Of a stretch of DNA of 64,000 bases, positions 63,442 to 64,000 are shown in pieces. A model generated the notes under the pieces. The model made no database searches, was not told the origin of the DNA, and saw nothing but the letters and a program-made list of their open reading frames with translations. The stretch's first letter is position 1. Each line of letters starts with the position of its first letter. A program made the translations under genes and the position numbers. Source of the stretch: Paenibacillus sp. FSL R7-0204. GTDB taxonomy: Bacteria > Bacillota > Bacilli > Paenibacillales > Paenibacillaceae. The stretch lies in NCBI RefSeq assembly GCF_038002225.1, contig NZ_JBBOCA010000001.1:4712001-4776000 (forward strand), given 5' to 3'.

Positions 63442-64000
63442 TTAGTCAAGCTCTCTTACCGAAACCGGCAGCAGAACTTGTTCAATCTGTCCTCTGTGCG
63501 GCTCGTATTGTTCCGGCAGCATCAGACTGGTCCCCATCGTCTCCGGTGTCTCGTCATGGGCAAAGCCCGGAGGATCGGTAGCAATCTCGAACAGAATCTC
63601 CCCATGCTCTCTGAAGTAGATGGCGTTGAAATAATTCCGGTCCTGCACCGGCGTTACCCCATATCCATTATCATGCACATAATCCTGCCATTCAAGCTGA
63701 TCCTGGTCATCCTTCGCTCTCCAGGCGATATGATGGACAGTGCCGACCCCCATTTCACCCCGTGGTACAGCCGTTACCTTCAGCTCAACCACATTGCCCA
63801 GATCCGCAGCCGAGCGGTAGCGGGCGACATCGCCTTCCTGCCCCTCGAATGTAAGTCCCATCACCTTCTCCAGCAGCTCCGCCGTTTGTTCAGGTTGAGT
63901 GGACAGCAGTGTCGCGCCGCCGAAGCCCTTAATTGCCACCTCCGGTGTTACTCCGCTGAAGGTCCATTCATTACGCTCACCCGCCTCCCGTTCCACCAGC
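63442..64000 (-). CDS. Ring-cleaving dioxygenase, MhqO-like (N-terminus beyond window)
   Basis: The C-terminal 185 codons of a vicinal-oxygen-chelate protein; the frame is open to the window edge. GVTPEVAIKGFGGATLLS opens the second VOC module, GVGTVHHIAWRAKDD carries a metal His, and REHGEILFEIATDPPGFA the metal Glu and the signature end. It resembles the thiol-dependent hydroquinone dioxygenases of the MhqO group that detoxify quinones. The flavin reductase downstream fits this. Confidence 0.88.
   Translation of the reverse strand, partial: LVEREAGERNEWTFSGVTPEVAIKGFGGATLLSTQPEQTAELLEKVMGLTFEGQEGDVARYRSAADLGNVVELKVTAVPRGEMGVGTVHHIAWRAKDDQDQLEWQDYVHDNGYGVTPVQDRNYFNAIYFREHGEILFEIATDPPGFAHDETPETMGTSLMLPEQYEPHRGQIEQVLLPVSVRELD

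Overview
The window looks like a chromosomal segment of a Paenibacillus-type member of the Bacillales. GC content is moderately high, Shine-Dalgarno sites are strong (AAAGGAGG type), TTG and GTG starts are frequent, sigma-A promoters and intrinsic terminators are clear, and the gene content fits (YesM/YesN two-component pairs, bacillithiol transferase, Amj, exosporium-type protein, sporulation-type promoters, many glycoside hydrolases). I see no rRNA, tRNA, CRISPR array, insertion sequence or prophage.

Layout. 1-4.1 kb: a YesN-YesM pair followed by a sugar-binding lipoprotein cut by the window edge, with two cre-like sites in front of it. 4.5-9.7 kb: small housekeeping and hypothetical genes ending with an ACT-domain malic enzyme. 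9.8-13.7 kb: a YhfP-type oxidoreductase, a membrane hydrolase with its MerR regulator under a MerR-type promoter, and a sporulation-type cupin. 13.9-20.9 kb: bacillithiol transferase, HAD hydrolase, GH9, small alarmone synthetase, HD-GYP protein, signal peptidase. 20.9-28.9 kb: a tightly coupled minus-strand operon (KAS III, ATP-grasp, OleD-like reductase, metallo-beta-lactamase-fold hydrolase, F390-synthetase-like adenylating enzyme, GNAT) running on into pgsA and an SDR. 29-34.4 kb: coiled-coil secreted protein, Amj, small membrane proteins and an ArsR-type regulator. 34.5-41 kb: GH51 arabinofuranosidase, CidA/LrgB pair, nitroreductase/HxlR, CE7 esterase and a sugar isomerase. 41-45 kb: two glycosyltransferases, an ExsC-like exosporium protein and an SGNH hydrolase. 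45-54.6 kb: PdxK, a J-like membrane protein, AraC/LacZ, an aminoglycoside-phosphotransferase-like kinase, and an ECF sigma/anti-sigma pair. 55-58 kb: a five-gene operon of MerR, an unknown, two paralogous ParB-like proteins and a P-loop kinase. 58-64 kb: LysR plus aldo/keto reductase, HelD, a candidate small RNA, a flavin reductase, and an MhqO-like dioxygenase cut by the edge.

Functional themes. Plant polysaccharide use is prominent (GH9, GH51, GH2, CE7, sugar ABC transporter with YesMN), as is electrophile/quinone stress (YhfP, nitroreductase/HxlR, AKR, flavin reductase, MhqO-like, bacillithiol transferase) and the spore surface (cupin and ExsC-like genes with CATA-N3-TA boxes, glycosyltransferases). 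The best candidates for undescribed biology are the KAS III/ATP-grasp/OleD-like lipid-type operon with its own phosphatidyltransferase, the MerR/ParB-like/kinase operon, and the promoter-plus-terminator unit without a gene at about 62.6-62.8 kb. All calls come from reading the sequence; no database search was run.
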